Of a stretch of DNA of 64,000 nucleotides, positions 35,914 to 45,133 are shown piece by piece; position 1 is the stretch's first letter; each line of letters opens with the position of its first letter. The DNA is from Streptomyces sp. TP-A0356. Its GTDB lineage: Bacteria; Actinomycetota; Actinomycetes; Streptomycetales; Streptomycetaceae. A program made the translations under genes and the position numbers. The stretch lies in assembly GCF_001417775.1 (NCBI RefSeq), contig NZ_BBZJ01000014.1, forward strand, positions 124,001 to 188,000. Direction: 5' to 3'. A model generated the notes under the pieces. It searched no databases. It saw nothing but the letters and a program-made list of their open reading frames with translations, and had not been told where the DNA came from.

Positions 35914-36777
35914 TCACCCGGCCAGGTCGGCGTTCTTCGCGGCCACCACGGCGTCGAAGACCTCCCGCTTCGGCAGGCCCGCCTCCGCGGCGACCGCCGC
36001 GATCGCCTCCTTGCGCCGCTCCCCCGCCTCCTCGCGCACCCGCACCCGGCGCACCAGCTCGGCCGCGTCCAGCTCCCCGGCGGGCCTCTCCCCGGCCCCC
36101 TCCACGACCACGGTGATCTCCCCGCGGACACCCTCGGCGGCCCACCGCGCCAGCTCGCCCAGCGGACCGCGCCTGACCTCCTCGTAGGTCTTGGTCAGCT
36201 CACGGCAGACGGCGGCCCGCCGGTGCTCCCCGAACGCCTCGGCCATGGCGGCAAGGGTGGCCCCCAGCCGATGCGGGGCCTCGAAGTAGACGAGCGTGCG
36301 CCGCTCCTCGGCGACCTCACGCAGCCGTGACAGCCGTTCACCCGCCTTGCGCGGCAGGAAGCCCTCGAAGCAGAACCGGTCGACGGGCAGCCCGGACAGC
36401 GCGAGCGCGGTGAGCACGGCCGACGGCCCGGGCACCGCGGTGACCCGCACGTCCTTCTCGACGGCGGCGGCGACGAGCCGGTAGCCGGGGTCGGACACGG
36501 ACGGCATCCCGGCGTCCGTCACGAGCAGCACCCGCGCCCCGCCCACCAGCGCCTCGACCAGCTCCGGCGTCCGGGCGGACTCGTTTCCCTCGAAGTACGA
36601 CACGACACGCCCGGCCGGCTGCACGCCCAGCGCCTGGGTGAGCCGGCGCAGCCGACGCGTGTCCTCGGCGGCGATCACGTCGGCGGTGGCCAGCTCCTGC
36701 GCGAGCCGTGGCGGGGCGTCCTCGATGTCCCCGATGGGGGTACCGGCGAGGACCAGGGTTCCGGGCGTCACTGTCAC
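35914..36777 (-). CDS. rsmI: 16S rRNA (cytidine-1402-2'-O)-methyltransferase
   Basis: 287 residues from GTG 36777; GTG 36771 is an alternative. The tetrapyrrole-methylase fold shows LVLAGTPIGDIEDAPPRL at the start, AEDTRRLRRL, the SAM loop LVTDAGMPSVSDPGYRLV and PGPSAVLTALALSGLP. It methylates the ribose of C1402 in 16S rRNA. It is divergent from pmt, with 62 nt between start codons. Confidence 0.95.
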   Translation of the reverse strand: MTVTPGTLVLAGTPIGDIEDAPPRLAQELATADVIAAEDTRRLRRLTQALGVQPAGRVVSYFEGNESARTPELVEALVGGARVLLVTDAGMPSVSDPGYRLVAAAVEKDVRVTAVPGPSAVLTALALSGLPVDRFCFEGFLPRKAGERLSRLREVAEERRTLVYFEAPHRLGATLAAMAEAFGEHRRAAVCRELTKTYEEVRRGPLGELARWAAEGVRGEITVVVEGAGERPAGELDAAELVRRVRVREEAGERRKEAIAAVAAEAGLPKREVFDAVVAAKNADLAG

Positions 36778-36827
36778 GTTTCCATCCTCGCAGGCGCCGT
36801 ACACGGGACTCCCACAGACGTGTTCCC

Positions 36828-36840
36828 TACGATGGCGCGG
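36828..36840 (+). promoter_or_regulatory. Leaderless promoter of pmt
   Basis: TACGAT (36828-36833) lies 6 nt before GTG 36840, so transcription would start at the start codon. No ribosome site is visible. The -35 is poor. Confidence 0.6.
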
Positions 36841-38579
36841 TGACCAGTACCGCGTCCTCCACGGACACCCGGCAGAGCCAGGCGACCGAAGACCCAAGGC
36901 CGTCCTGGCAGCAGCGGCTGCGCCGATTCGGATACACGGCGCGTGCGACCAGCGACGTCCGCGACCGGCTGGTGCCGCCGTACACCGAGCCCGGTCCGCG
37001 TCTGTGGGCGGCGTTCGGCCTGCACCAGGAGGTCGCCGACCGCGTCACACGCTGGTCGGCGTGGGGCGGCCCGCTGCTCGTGACGCTCATGGCGGGGCTG
37101 ATGCGGTTCTGGAACCTGGGCAGCCCCAGGGCGGTGATATTCGACGAGACGTACTACGCCAAGGACGCCTGGGCGCTGATCCACAACGGGTACGAGTCGA
37201 ACTGGGCCAAGGACGCCAACGACCTGATCCTCCAGCACCACGGGCACGTGCCGATCCCGACGGACGCCGCGTACGTGGTGCACCCACCGGTGGGCAAGTA
37301 CGTCATCGGGCTCGGCGAGCTGATCTTCGGCTTCAACCCGCTCGGCTGGCGCTTCATGACGGCGCTCCTCGGCACGCTGGCGGTACTGCTGCTGTGCCGC
37401 ATCGGCCGCCGTCTGTTCCGCTCGACGTTCCTGGGCTGCCTGGCCGGGGCGCTGCTGGCGGTGGACGGGCTGCAGTTCGTGATGAGCCGCACCTCGCTGC
37501 TGGACGGCGTCCTGGAGTTCTTCGTGCTGGCGGCCTTCGGCTGTCTGCTGATCGACCGGGACAAGGCCCGCGCCAGACTGGCGGCGGCCCTGCCCGCCGA
37601 CGCGGACGGCCGCGTCCGCCCCGAGGCGCACACGGCGGAGACGACACGCTTCGGATGGCGGCCGTGGCGCTGGGCGGCGGGCCTGATGCTCGGCCTCGCC
37701 ATCGGCACCAAGTGGAACGGTCTCTACATCCTCGCGGCCTTCTGCGTCATGGCCCTCCTGTGGGACGTGGGCGCGCGCCGGGTCGCCGGCGCCCGCCGCC
37801 CGTACACGACGGTCCTCAAGCGCGACACGGGCATCACGTTCCTGGCCACGGTGCCGGTCGCGCTGGTCGTGTACCTCGTCTCCTGGACCGGCTGGATCCT
37901 CTCGCCCGCCAACGGCTCCGGCGGCTACTTCCGCAACTGGGCGGCCGCCGACGGCAGGGGCGGCAGCTGGACCTTCCTGCCCGACTGGCTGCGCAGCCTG
38001 TGGCACTACGAGCACGAGGTCTACAAGTTCCACGTGGGCCTGTCGTCCCCGCACACGTACCAGTCGAACCCGTGGAGCTGGATCGTGGTGGGCCGCCCGG
38101 TCTCGTACTTCTACGAGTCCCCCTCCCCCGGCCAGTCCGGCTGCCCCGCGTACGCGAGCGAGAAGTGCGCCCGCGAGGTCCTGGCGATCGGCACGCCGCT
38201 GCTGTGGTGGGCGGCCTGCTTCGCGATCCTGTACATCCTGTGGCGGTGGGCGTTCCGCCGCGACTGGCGGGCGGGCGCGATCGCCTGCGGCATCGCGGCC
38301 GGCTATCTGCCCTGGTTCATGTACCAGGAGCGCACGATCTTCTACTTCTACGCGGTCGTGTTCGTCCCGTTCCTGTGCCTGGCGGTGGCGATGATGATCG
38401 GCGCCGTCCTCGGCCCGCCCGGTTCGAGCGAACGCCGCCGGATCGTGGGGGCGGCGGGCGCGGGCGTCCTGGTCCTGCTGATCGCCTGGAACTTCATCTA
38501 CTTCTGGCCCCTGTACACGGGCACCACGATCCCGATCAACTCGTGGCGCGCGCGGATGTGGCTGGACACCTGGGTCTAG
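36840..38579 (+). CDS. pmt: Dolichyl-phosphate-mannose-type protein O-mannosyltransferase
   Basis: 579 residues from GTG 36840. GT39 family, with about 10-12 membrane segments and the catalytic acidic pair in VIFDETYYAKDAW (about residues 100-112). IGTKWNGLY and the late SYFYESPSP region are conserved in actinobacterial Pmt. It transfers mannose from polyprenyl phosphate to secreted proteins. In S. coelicolor, pmt mutants resist phage phiC31 and are hypersensitive to some antibiotics. It is divergent from rsmI, as in that species. Confidence 0.95.
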   Translation: MTSTASSTDTRQSQATEDPRPSWQQRLRRFGYTARATSDVRDRLVPPYTEPGPRLWAAFGLHQEVADRVTRWSAWGGPLLVTLMAGLMRFWNLGSPRAVIFDETYYAKDAWALIHNGYESNWAKDANDLILQHHGHVPIPTDAAYVVHPPVGKYVIGLGELIFGFNPLGWRFMTALLGTLAVLLLCRIGRRLFRSTFLGCLAGALLAVDGLQFVMSRTSLLDGVLEFFVLAAFGCLLIDRDKARARLAAALPADADGRVRPEAHTAETTRFGWRPWRWAAGLMLGLAIGTKWNGLYILAAFCVMALLWDVGARRVAGARRPYTTVLKRDTGITFLATVPVALVVYLVSWTGWILSPANGSGGYFRNWAAADGRGGSWTFLPDWLRSLWHYEHEVYKFHVGLSSPHTYQSNPWSWIVVGRPVSYFYESPSPGQSGCPAYASEKCAREVLAIGTPLLWWAACFAILYILWRWAFRRDWRAGAIACGIAAGYLPWFMYQERTIFYFYAVVFVPFLCLAVAMMIGAVLGPPGSSERRRIVGAAGAGVLVLLIAWNFIYFWPLYTGTTIPINSWRARMWLDTWV

Positions 38580-38733
38580 CTGGGGGACGGCGCGAGAAGG
38601 TCCGACGACCCGACCTCGGCCAGGCCGTCCGGGCGCCATCTTCTGATCACTCTTCGGACAACAATCGAACACAGAGGTCCCACCCTTCCCGGGCTCGCAT
38701 AGAGTCCGACGCCTACGGGGAGGGGCGACGCGT

Positions 38734-40358
38734 CATGCGCAGAGGGTTGAAGGCCACCATGGTGGGCGGGGTGTTGGCGGCGATGGTCGGGGGAGCCGGG
38801 TACGGGGCGTACAACATCCTGACGGCGCTCCACGACAGTTCGGGAGGCGGCACCGGTGCCGCCTCCGTGAAGACCGGCCCGCCGTCCGCGGGCGAGGTCG
38901 AGGACGTGAGCGCCAAGTTCCTCGCCGCCTGGGCGAAGGGCGACGCGGCCACCGCGGCCTCGTACACCAACAACGCCGCCGACGCACGGCAGTTGCTCAC
39001 GGCGTACGGCACGAGCGCGCACATCACCAGGACGGACCTCACGCCGGGCGCGCGCAGCGGCGACTCGGTGCCGTTCTCCGTGCGGGCGACGGTGTCCTAC
39101 GGCGGGACGTCCAAGATCCTCGCCTACGAGAGCAGGCTGGCGGTCGTGCGCGGGGTGACCACCGGGCGCGCGCTGGTCGACTGGCAGCCGTCCGTCGTCC
39201 ATCCCGCCCTGCAGAAGGGCGACACGCTCGTCACCGGTGAGGCCACCGCTTCGCCGATCGAGGCGGTGGACCGGCACGGCGTGGTGGGAGGAATACCCGT
39301 CCCTGGGCCCGGTCCTGGACGCGTTGCGCGCCAAGTACGGTGACGTGGCGGGCGGAGCGCCGGACGTCGAGCTGTCCGTCCAGCGGGCCGGCGGCAACGC
39401 CCCCGCCAAGACCCTGCTGACCCTCGCCAAGGGCAGGCCCGGCAAGCTGCGCACCACGCTCAGCGCCCCGGTGCAGGCGGCGGCCGAGCGGGCCGTGGAA
39501 CACTACGCCGAGTCGTCGGTGGTGGCGGTGAAGCCGAGCACGGGCGAGGTGCTCGCCGTCGCCAACCACCGCGGGGACGGCTTCAACGCGGCCTTCGAGG
39601 GGCGTCTCGCGCCGGGCTCCACGATGAAGATCATCACGTCGGCGATGCTCATCGACAACGGTGTCACCACGATGAACGGTCCGGCACCCTGTCCGTCCTC
39701 GGCCGTGTGGCAGAGCCAGACCTTCACCAACCTCAAGGACATGGCGCCCGACGACAACGCCACCCTGGCCAACAGCTTCATGCGCTCGTGCAACACCGCC
39801 TTCGTGAAGCTGATCGACGAGAAGCCGCTCACCGACGGCTCGCTCACGGCCGAGGCCCAGGAGCGGTTCGGTCTCGGGCGGAACGACTGGAAGACGGGCA
39901 TCGTGTCCTTCGACGGCAGCGTTCCCGCCTCCACCGGCCCGGACCGCGCGGCCAATGCCATCGGCCAGGGCCAGGTCCAGATGAGCCCCCTGAACATGGC
40001 GTCGGTCACCGCGACCGCGATCACGGGTACCTTCCGGCAGCCCTATCTGGTCTCGCCGAAGCTGGACGGCCGCCGGCCGGCCACGGCCAAGGGCCTGCCC
40101 TCGGGCACGGTCGCCCAGCTGAAGGCGATGATGCGGCTGACCGCGACCCGGGGCACCGCCTCGGGCGTGATGGCCGGGCTCAGCGGCGACATCGGTGCGA
40201 AGACCGGGTCGGCCGAGGTCGACGGGCAGACGAAGTCCAACAGCTGGTTCACCGGCTACCGGGGTGACATCGCGGCGGCGGCCATGGCCCAGGAGGGCGG
40301 GCACGGTGGCGTCGCGGCGGGTCCGATCGTCGCAGCTCTGCTACGAACCGATGGCTGA
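38734..40358 (+). pseudogene. Penicillin-binding protein (NTF2-like + transpeptidase) with a frameshift near 39282-39291
   Basis: From ATG 38734 the first frame gives a membrane anchor and an NTF2-like domain, then leaves homology after DRHG (39281) and stops at 39341-39343. The second frame continues the homology from EEYPSLGPVLDALRAKYG (39289) to TGA 40358. It contains all transpeptidase motifs: STMK (SxxK), SCN (SxN) and KTGSAEV. Aligned to the paralogue at 40453, the joint lacks 8 nt (10 nt against 18 between the shared DR.G and YxSL). The sum, about 541 codons, is close to the 556 of the paralogue. Either a real inactivating deletion or a sequencing error; no slippery heptamer is visible. 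Confidence 0.82.
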
Positions 40359-40452
40359 AGTCATCCCTGTCACTGCGGGACCCTAGGGTGGTTGTTCTCG
40401 TTGGGGAGCGTGAGGGCACGGGGAAACCAGGGGACTGCGGAGGGTCGGAGCT

Positions 40453-42123
40453 GTGGGCAAGAGAAGGCGCGCCACCGAGCGCAAGAAGGGTGGGCCGCTG
40501 GTCATCGGCGGGCTGATCGCCGTCGTCGGCGTGGGCGGAGCCGTCGCAGGCTACAGCCTGACGAGCGGTGGCGCGGCGGCCGACGACGGTAAGAGCGTCA
40601 GGGCCGGCCACAAGGCCGTGAAGACGGGCCCGCCGTCCGCGTCCGAGGTGCGCACCACGGCCACGGCGTTCCTCACGGCCTGGCAGCGGGGCGACATCAC
40701 GAAGGCGGCGGCCGCCACGGACGACTCGGCGGCCGCGACACAGGCCCTGACGGGCTACGTCAAGGACGCGCACATCACCGGTGTGACGCTGACGAGCGGC
40801 AGTCCGTCGGGAACCTCGGTCCCGTTCTCCGTCAAGGCGACGGTGTCGTACCGGGGCAAGAGCAAGCCGCTGGCGTACGAGACGAGGCTCACGGTGGTGC
40901 GCCGCGCCAAGGACGGTGTCCCGCTGGTGCGTTGGCAGCCGTCGGTGGTGCACCCGGACCTGACCGACGGGGACCGCCTGGTGACGGGCGAGGCGGGCAC
41001 ACCGCCCGTCAAGGCCCTGGACCGCGACGGCGGCGAGCTCACGACGGCCAAGTACCAGTCACTGGGCACGGTCCTGGACGGCGTGCGCGAGAAGTACGGC
41101 AAGACGGCCGGCGGCAAGGCGGGCATCGAGCTGCGGATCGTGCGCAAGGCGGCGACGAAGGGCACCCAGAAGACGCCGGACAAGACGCTGGTGACGCTGA
41201 GCGAGGGCACGCCGGGCACGCTGAGGACGACACTGAGCCCGACGCTCCAGGCGAAGGCCGAGCAGCAGGTGGGGACCAAGGCCAAGGCGTCCGTGGTCGT
41301 CATGCGCCCGTCGACGGGCGAGATCCTGGCGGTGGCCAACTCCGACCACGGCTTCAACGTCGCCTTCGAGGGCTCCCTCGCCCCCGGCTCGACGATGAAG
41401 ATCGTCACCTCGACGCTGCTGTTCGAGAAGGACCTGGCGAAGGCCGACAAGGCGCACCCCTGCCCCAAGTTCGTGACGTACGGCGGCTGGAAGTTCCAGA
41501 ACGACAACAAGTTCGAGATCAAGAACGGCACGTTCAAGTCGAGCTTCGCGGCGTCCTGCAACACGGCCTTCATCAGCCAGGCGGACAAGCTGCAGAACGA
41601 CGACCTCACCAAGGTCGCCCAGCAGGTCTACGGCCTGAGCATGAACGACTGGGCGATCGGCGTCCCGTCCTTCGACGGCGCGGTCCCGGTACAGAGCGCG
41701 GCCCAGATGGCGGCCTCGCTGATCGGCCAGGGCGGCGTGCGGATGAACCCGCTGAACATGGCCTCGGTGGTCTCGACGGCGAAGACCGGCGTCTTCCACC
41801 AGCCGTATCTGGTCTCCCCCTCGGTGGACAACCGCACGCTGGCCAAGGCGACCCACACGATGTCGGCGTCGACGCAGGCCCAGCTGAAGGAGGTCCTCCA
41901 GTACACGGCCGCGGCGGGCACGGCCGCCAAGGCGATGGCGGGCCTGGGCCCGGACTACGGCGCGAAGACGGGCTCGGCGGAGGTCGACGGCCAGAAGCAG
42001 CCCAACGGCTGGTTCACGGCCTGGAAGGGCGATCTGGCCGCCGCGGGCGTGGTCCAGGCGGGCGGGCACGGCGGCGACTCGGCGGGGCCGATCGTGGCGG
42101 CGCTGCTGCGGGCGGGCGGCTGA
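40453..42123 (+). CDS. Class B-like penicillin-binding transpeptidase
   Basis: 556 residues from GTG 40453. A short cytoplasmic basic arm (GKRRRATERKKGG) and membrane anchor (about 15-35) are followed by an NTF2-like (MecA_N) domain (about 60-190) and a dimerisation segment. The transpeptidase domain has S-T-M-K near 313-316, S-C-N near 371, and KTGSAEV near 505. It cross-links peptidoglycan outside the membrane. It is adjacent to its frameshifted paralogue upstream, a tandem duplication also present in S. coelicolor. If that copy is dead, this one must supply the shared function. Confidence 0.93.
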   Translation: MGKRRRATERKKGGPLVIGGLIAVVGVGGAVAGYSLTSGGAAADDGKSVRAGHKAVKTGPPSASEVRTTATAFLTAWQRGDITKAAAATDDSAAATQALTGYVKDAHITGVTLTSGSPSGTSVPFSVKATVSYRGKSKPLAYETRLTVVRRAKDGVPLVRWQPSVVHPDLTDGDRLVTGEAGTPPVKALDRDGGELTTAKYQSLGTVLDGVREKYGKTAGGKAGIELRIVRKAATKGTQKTPDKTLVTLSEGTPGTLRTTLSPTLQAKAEQQVGTKAKASVVVMRPSTGEILAVANSDHGFNVAFEGSLAPGSTMKIVTSTLLFEKDLAKADKAHPCPKFVTYGGWKFQNDNKFEIKNGTFKSSFAASCNTAFISQADKLQNDDLTKVAQQVYGLSMNDWAIGVPSFDGAVPVQSAAQMAASLIGQGGVRMNPLNMASVVSTAKTGVFHQPYLVSPSVDNRTLAKATHTMSASTQAQLKEVLQYTAAAGTAAKAMAGLGPDYGAKTGSAEVDGQKQPNGWFTAWKGDLAAAGVVQAGGHGGDSAGPIVAALLRAGG

Positions 42124-42145
42124 GGCACCCATACGGGCGGGTGCC
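42124..42145 (+). terminator. Short hairpin after the penicillin-binding protein
   Basis: GGCACCC (42124-42130) pairs with GGGTGCC (42139-42145), loop 8 nt, no U run. Confidence 0.5.
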
Positions 42146-42193
42146 CCGAAACCTCGTCGCAAGCGCCGTACACCCAGCGCTAGCGTGGCGTCC

Positions 42194-42697
42194 ATGACGA
42201 CCACCGCCGAAGACTCCGGAGCCCATCCGCGTTTCACCGCGGCCCTGGAGGAGCTGGGGCTCGGTGAACTCCGCGCCCGCATCCGCCGCTTCCCCGACGC
42301 GACCCGGACCGCTGCCGAGGCGGCCGCCGCGATCGGATGCGAACTGAGCCAGATCTGCAAGTCGTTGATCTTCACAGCCGACCGGGAGCCGGTTCTGGTG
42401 CTCATGGACGGGGCCTCGCGGGTGGACGTGGAACGCGTCCGGGAGGAGCTCGGCGCCGAGAACGTGTCCCGGGCCAAGGCCGACGTCGTGCGCGAGACCA
42501 CCGGGTACGCGATCGGTGGCGTCCCGCCCTTCGGGCACCGCACGAGGACGCGCGTGCTCGCCGACCGCTCGCTGCTGGACCACGACACGGTGTGGGCCGC
42601 GGCCGGCACCCCGCACACCGTGTTCCCGATGGAGCCGAAGACGCTGATCGCCCATGCGGGCGGCATCCTGGTGGACGTGCGCGAGCAGTCCGCGTGA
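42194..42697 (+). CDS. YbaK/EbsC-type aminoacyl-tRNA deacylase
   Basis: 167 residues from ATG 42194. TAGCGT (42181-42186) is 7 nt upstream, so the mRNA is probably leaderless. The YbaK fold is shown by CELSQICKSLIFTAD with the conserved Lys, a GASRVDVERV turn, and GYAIGGVPPFGH. Family members hydrolyse mischarged tRNA such as Cys- or Ala-tRNA(Pro). The exact substrate is not clear from sequence. Confidence 0.88.
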   Translation: MTTTAEDSGAHPRFTAALEELGLGELRARIRRFPDATRTAAEAAAAIGCELSQICKSLIFTADREPVLVLMDGASRVDVERVREELGAENVSRAKADVVRETTGYAIGGVPPFGHRTRTRVLADRSLLDHDTVWAAAGTPHTVFPMEPKTLIAHAGGILVDVREQSA

Positions 42698-43324
42698 CAC
42701 CGGCCGTCACCGCGGCGGTGCTGCCGGCCGCCGTCACTCGTGGGGGCTGCGCGGACACCGGCCGAACCGGGCGGCGATCGGCGCCGCGCTCGCGACGGCG
42801 CTGACGATCGCACACGGTGGTGGACGGCTGGGCGTACGGGCGCCGGGGCCCCCTTCGGGTACATCGCGTGGCTCATGGCCGCCCGAGGTGTCCTGTTCCC
42901 CTGTAGGCGCCGTACCGGTGGCGCGGCGAACTCACGGGCGCCCTCAGGCCGTTCCCGGCGCCCGGGCCGTTGGGGCGCGGCCCTCCGTCCGTGGCGGCGT
43001 ACACCCCGGTCCTGCGGATTCGAGGAGCGGTCCGGTCTGCCGCGGATCGCCGCGGCCGGGCTGCCGGTGGCCGGGACGGGCCCGATGCTGCACGCCGCTC
43101 AGGGGGTGCCCCGGGGACCCGGTTCCGGCGGGGTCCGCGCCCGTGGCCGGGGGCATTCCCGAGTGGCGGAAGCGGGCACGGCGACCGACGATGCCCGAGA
43201 GGAAGGCACACGCCCCCGTACGGGGCCCGGCTCGACGGGCTTGTCCGTGCCGCCACCGGGAAGGCTCGCGCCTGAGCAGCCTGGCAGGCACCGTAATCAC
43301 CCCATGCATCAGGAAGTTGAGGTC
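42698..43324. other. 627-bp region without an intact gene
   Basis: Open frames exist on both strands but none has a ribosome site and coherent codon use. Short hydrophobic fragments in shifting plus-strand frames (around 42830-42900 and 43020-43090) hint at a decayed membrane-protein gene. I cannot support an intact product. Confidence 0.4.
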
Positions 43325-44215
43325 ATGACCGACAAGCTCACCGTGAGCGTCCTGGGAACCGGGATCATGGGGGCCGCGATGGCCCGTAACCTCGCCCGCG
43401 CCGGACACACCGTCCGCGTCTGGAACCGCACCCGCGCCAAGGCCGAGCCGCTGGCCGCCGACGGCGCGCACGTCACCGACACGCCCGCAGAGGCCGTGCG
43501 GGGTGCCGACGTCGTCCTGACCATGCTGTACGACGGCAAGGCGGTCGCGGAGGTCATGCGGGAGGCCGTCCCGGCCCTGCGCAGCGGGCTCGTGTGGGCG
43601 CAGTCGACCACCGTGGGGATCGAGGCCGTCGGCGACCTGGCCGCCTTCGCCCACGAACACGGCCTGGTCTTCTACGACGCCCCGGTGCTCGGCACCCGCC
43701 AGCCCGCGGAGGCCGGGCAGCTGACCGTCATCGCGGCGGGCCCGGCCGAGGGCCGGGGCACGGTGACGCCCGTGTTCGACGCGGTCGGCTCCCGAACGGT
43801 GTGGACCGGCGAGGACGGGGCGGCGGGCAGCGCCACCCGGCTCAAGCTGGTGGCCAACAGCTGGGTCCTGGCGGTCACGGCCGCGGCCGGCGAGATCCTG
43901 GCCCTGGCGCGGGCCCTGGACGTCGACCCGGAGAAGTTCTTCGACCTCATCGCCGGGGGCCCGCTGGACATGGGCTATCTGCGGGCGAAGGTCGACCTCC
44001 TCCTGAACGACGAGCTGTCCCCGCCCAGTTTCGCGGTGGTGACCGCGGAGAAGGACGCCCGTCTGATCGTCGAGGCCGGGGAGAAGCACGGCGTCCGGCT
44101 CGACGTGGCCGCAGCCGCCGCCGAGCGCCTCCGCCGCGCGGCGGCCCAGGGGCACGCCCACGAGGACATGGCCGCCGCGTACTTCGCCAGCTTCGACGAA
44201 GAGTCCCGTTCCTGA
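43325..44215 (+). CDS. NAD(P)-dependent beta-hydroxyacid dehydrogenase
   Basis: 296 residues from ATG 43325. The Rossmann motif VLGTGIMGAAMARNLARAG is at about 8-26, with DAPVLGTRQPAEAGQL (substrate region) and the catalytic Lys in TRLKLVANSW near 175-184. It belongs to the 3-hydroxyisobutyrate / glyoxylate-succinate semialdehyde reductase superfamily. The substrate is not determinable. Its last five codons (EESRS) are the first copy of a tandem repeat that runs into the intergenic region. Confidence 0.88.
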   Translation: MTDKLTVSVLGTGIMGAAMARNLARAGHTVRVWNRTRAKAEPLAADGAHVTDTPAEAVRGADVVLTMLYDGKAVAEVMREAVPALRSGLVWAQSTTVGIEAVGDLAAFAHEHGLVFYDAPVLGTRQPAEAGQLTVIAAGPAEGRGTVTPVFDAVGSRTVWTGEDGAAGSATRLKLVANSWVLAVTAAAGEILALARALDVDPEKFFDLIAGGPLDMGYLRAKVDLLLNDELSPPSFAVVTAEKDARLIVEAGEKHGVRLDVAAAAAERLRRAAAQGHAHEDMAAAYFASFDEESRS

Positions 44216-44284
44216 CGCGAAGAGTCCCGTTCCTGACGAGGAAGAGTCCCGTTCCCGACGAGAAGAGCCCCGTTCCCGACGCAG
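44198..44284 (+). repeat. Tandem 21-23 bp repeat across a stop codon
   Basis: Four copies of GAAGAGTCCCGTTCCTGACG: 44198-44218, 44219-44240, 44241-44261 and 44262-44284. Copies 1 and 2 contain the TGA; copies 3 and 4 carry CCCGAC instead. The first copy encodes the C-terminus of the dehydrogenase. Confidence 0.9.
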
Positions 44285-44296
44285 AGGAGTGTCCCC

Positions 44297-44719
44297 GTGT
44301 CCAAGCCGCCGCTGCCCCCCGAGGCGGTCGAACTGCTGCGCCGCCCCAACCCGGCCGTGATCGCCACCCTGCGTGCGGACGGCGCGCCCATCACCACCCC
44401 CACCTGGTACCTGTGGGAGGAGGACGGCCGGGTGCTTGTCAACATGGACGAGGGCCGGGTCCGCCTCGGGCATGTGCGCCGCGACCCGCGCGTGAGCCTC
44501 ACCGTCCTCGACAAGGACGACTGGTACACGCACATCACCCTCATCGGCCGGGTCACCGAGATCCGCGAGGACGAGGACCGGAGCGACATCGACCGCCTCT
44601 CCGAGCAATACATCGGCAAGCCCTACCCGGACCGGGTGCGCGACCGTGTCAGCGCCTGGATCACGGTCGACCGGTGGCACGGCTGGGGAGAGTTGAAGGA
44701 CAGCGACCAGCCGGGGTGA
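44297..44719 (+). CDS. Pyridoxamine 5'-phosphate oxidase-like (PPOX) flavin/F420 protein
   Basis: 140 residues from GTG 44297 with GAGGAG upstream. The split-barrel fold is indicated by NPAVIATLRADGAPITTPTWYLW, the cofactor-phosphate segment VRLGHVRRDPRVSLTVLD, and WITVDRWHGW at the end. Proteins of this Rv1155-like type bind F420 or FMN and reduce small molecules. It lies 81 nt after the dehydrogenase, separated by the tandem repeat, so they may be co-transcribed. Confidence 0.87.
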   Translation: MSKPPLPPEAVELLRRPNPAVIATLRADGAPITTPTWYLWEEDGRVLVNMDEGRVRLGHVRRDPRVSLTVLDKDDWYTHITLIGRVTEIREDEDRSDIDRLSEQYIGKPYPDRVRDRVSAWITVDRWHGWGELKDSDQPG

Positions 44720-44790
44720 GCCGTGTCCGCGCCGTGCGTCGCGGGGCGATGAGGAGCACCCTGGAATCAGCGGTTCCGGAGGTGATCGTC

Positions 44791-45066
44791 ATGATGCACA
44801 CCACAGTCGGATGGCATGTGGAGCTCGAATTCCAGGAGGACGACGAACGGACGCGGGCGGCGGCGCTCGTACGGCTTCCCGACGGGAACGAGGTCAGGTC
44901 CCACGGGTACGCCAGCCGCCACCGCTCCGACGCGAATCAGCCCCGTGTCGGGGAGGAGATCGCGGGGGCGCGTGCGCTCAACGACCTGGCGATGCAGTTG
45001 CTGACGAAGGCGCACGAGGAGATCGACGAGGCGTCGGGGAGAACGTCGCGCCCGCTGACGCACTGA
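44791..45066 (+). CDS. DUF1876 family protein
   Basis: 91 residues from ATG 44791 (ATG 44794 possible). Typical DUF1876 features: GWHVELEFQEDDERTRAAALVRLPDG, a middle GYASRHRSDANQP, and a helical ARALNDLAMQLL end. The upstream GGAGGTGATC (44777-44786) is fully complementary to the 16S rRNA tail, so strong translation is expected. Function unknown; the fold resembles dsRBD-like small proteins. Confidence 0.88.
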   Translation: MMHTTVGWHVELEFQEDDERTRAAALVRLPDGNEVRSHGYASRHRSDANQPRVGEEIAGARALNDLAMQLLTKAHEEIDEASGRTSRPLTH

Positions 45067-45078
45067 GTGCGTCCCATC

Positions 45079-45126
45079 GATGCCCGTACACCTCCAGGCG
45101 TACGGGCATCACCGCGTACGGGCATC
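45079..45126. terminator. Terminator with a duplicated 3' arm
   Basis: GATGCCCGTAC (45079-45089) can pair with GTACGGGCATC at 45100-45110 or with an identical second copy at 45116-45126. It lies between convergent genes. Confidence 0.75.
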
Positions 45127-45133
45127 ACCGCGG

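Noticed and set aside
39237..39345. Programmed -1 frameshift in the first penicillin-binding protein gene
   Set aside because: There is no slippery heptamer or obvious downstream pseudoknot, and the paralogue alignment shows missing bases, so a deletion or sequence error explains it better.
44198..44284. Short CRISPR or transposon end repeats
   Set aside because: Units are head-to-tail without spacers, inverted ends or a transposase nearby; simple tandem duplication fits.
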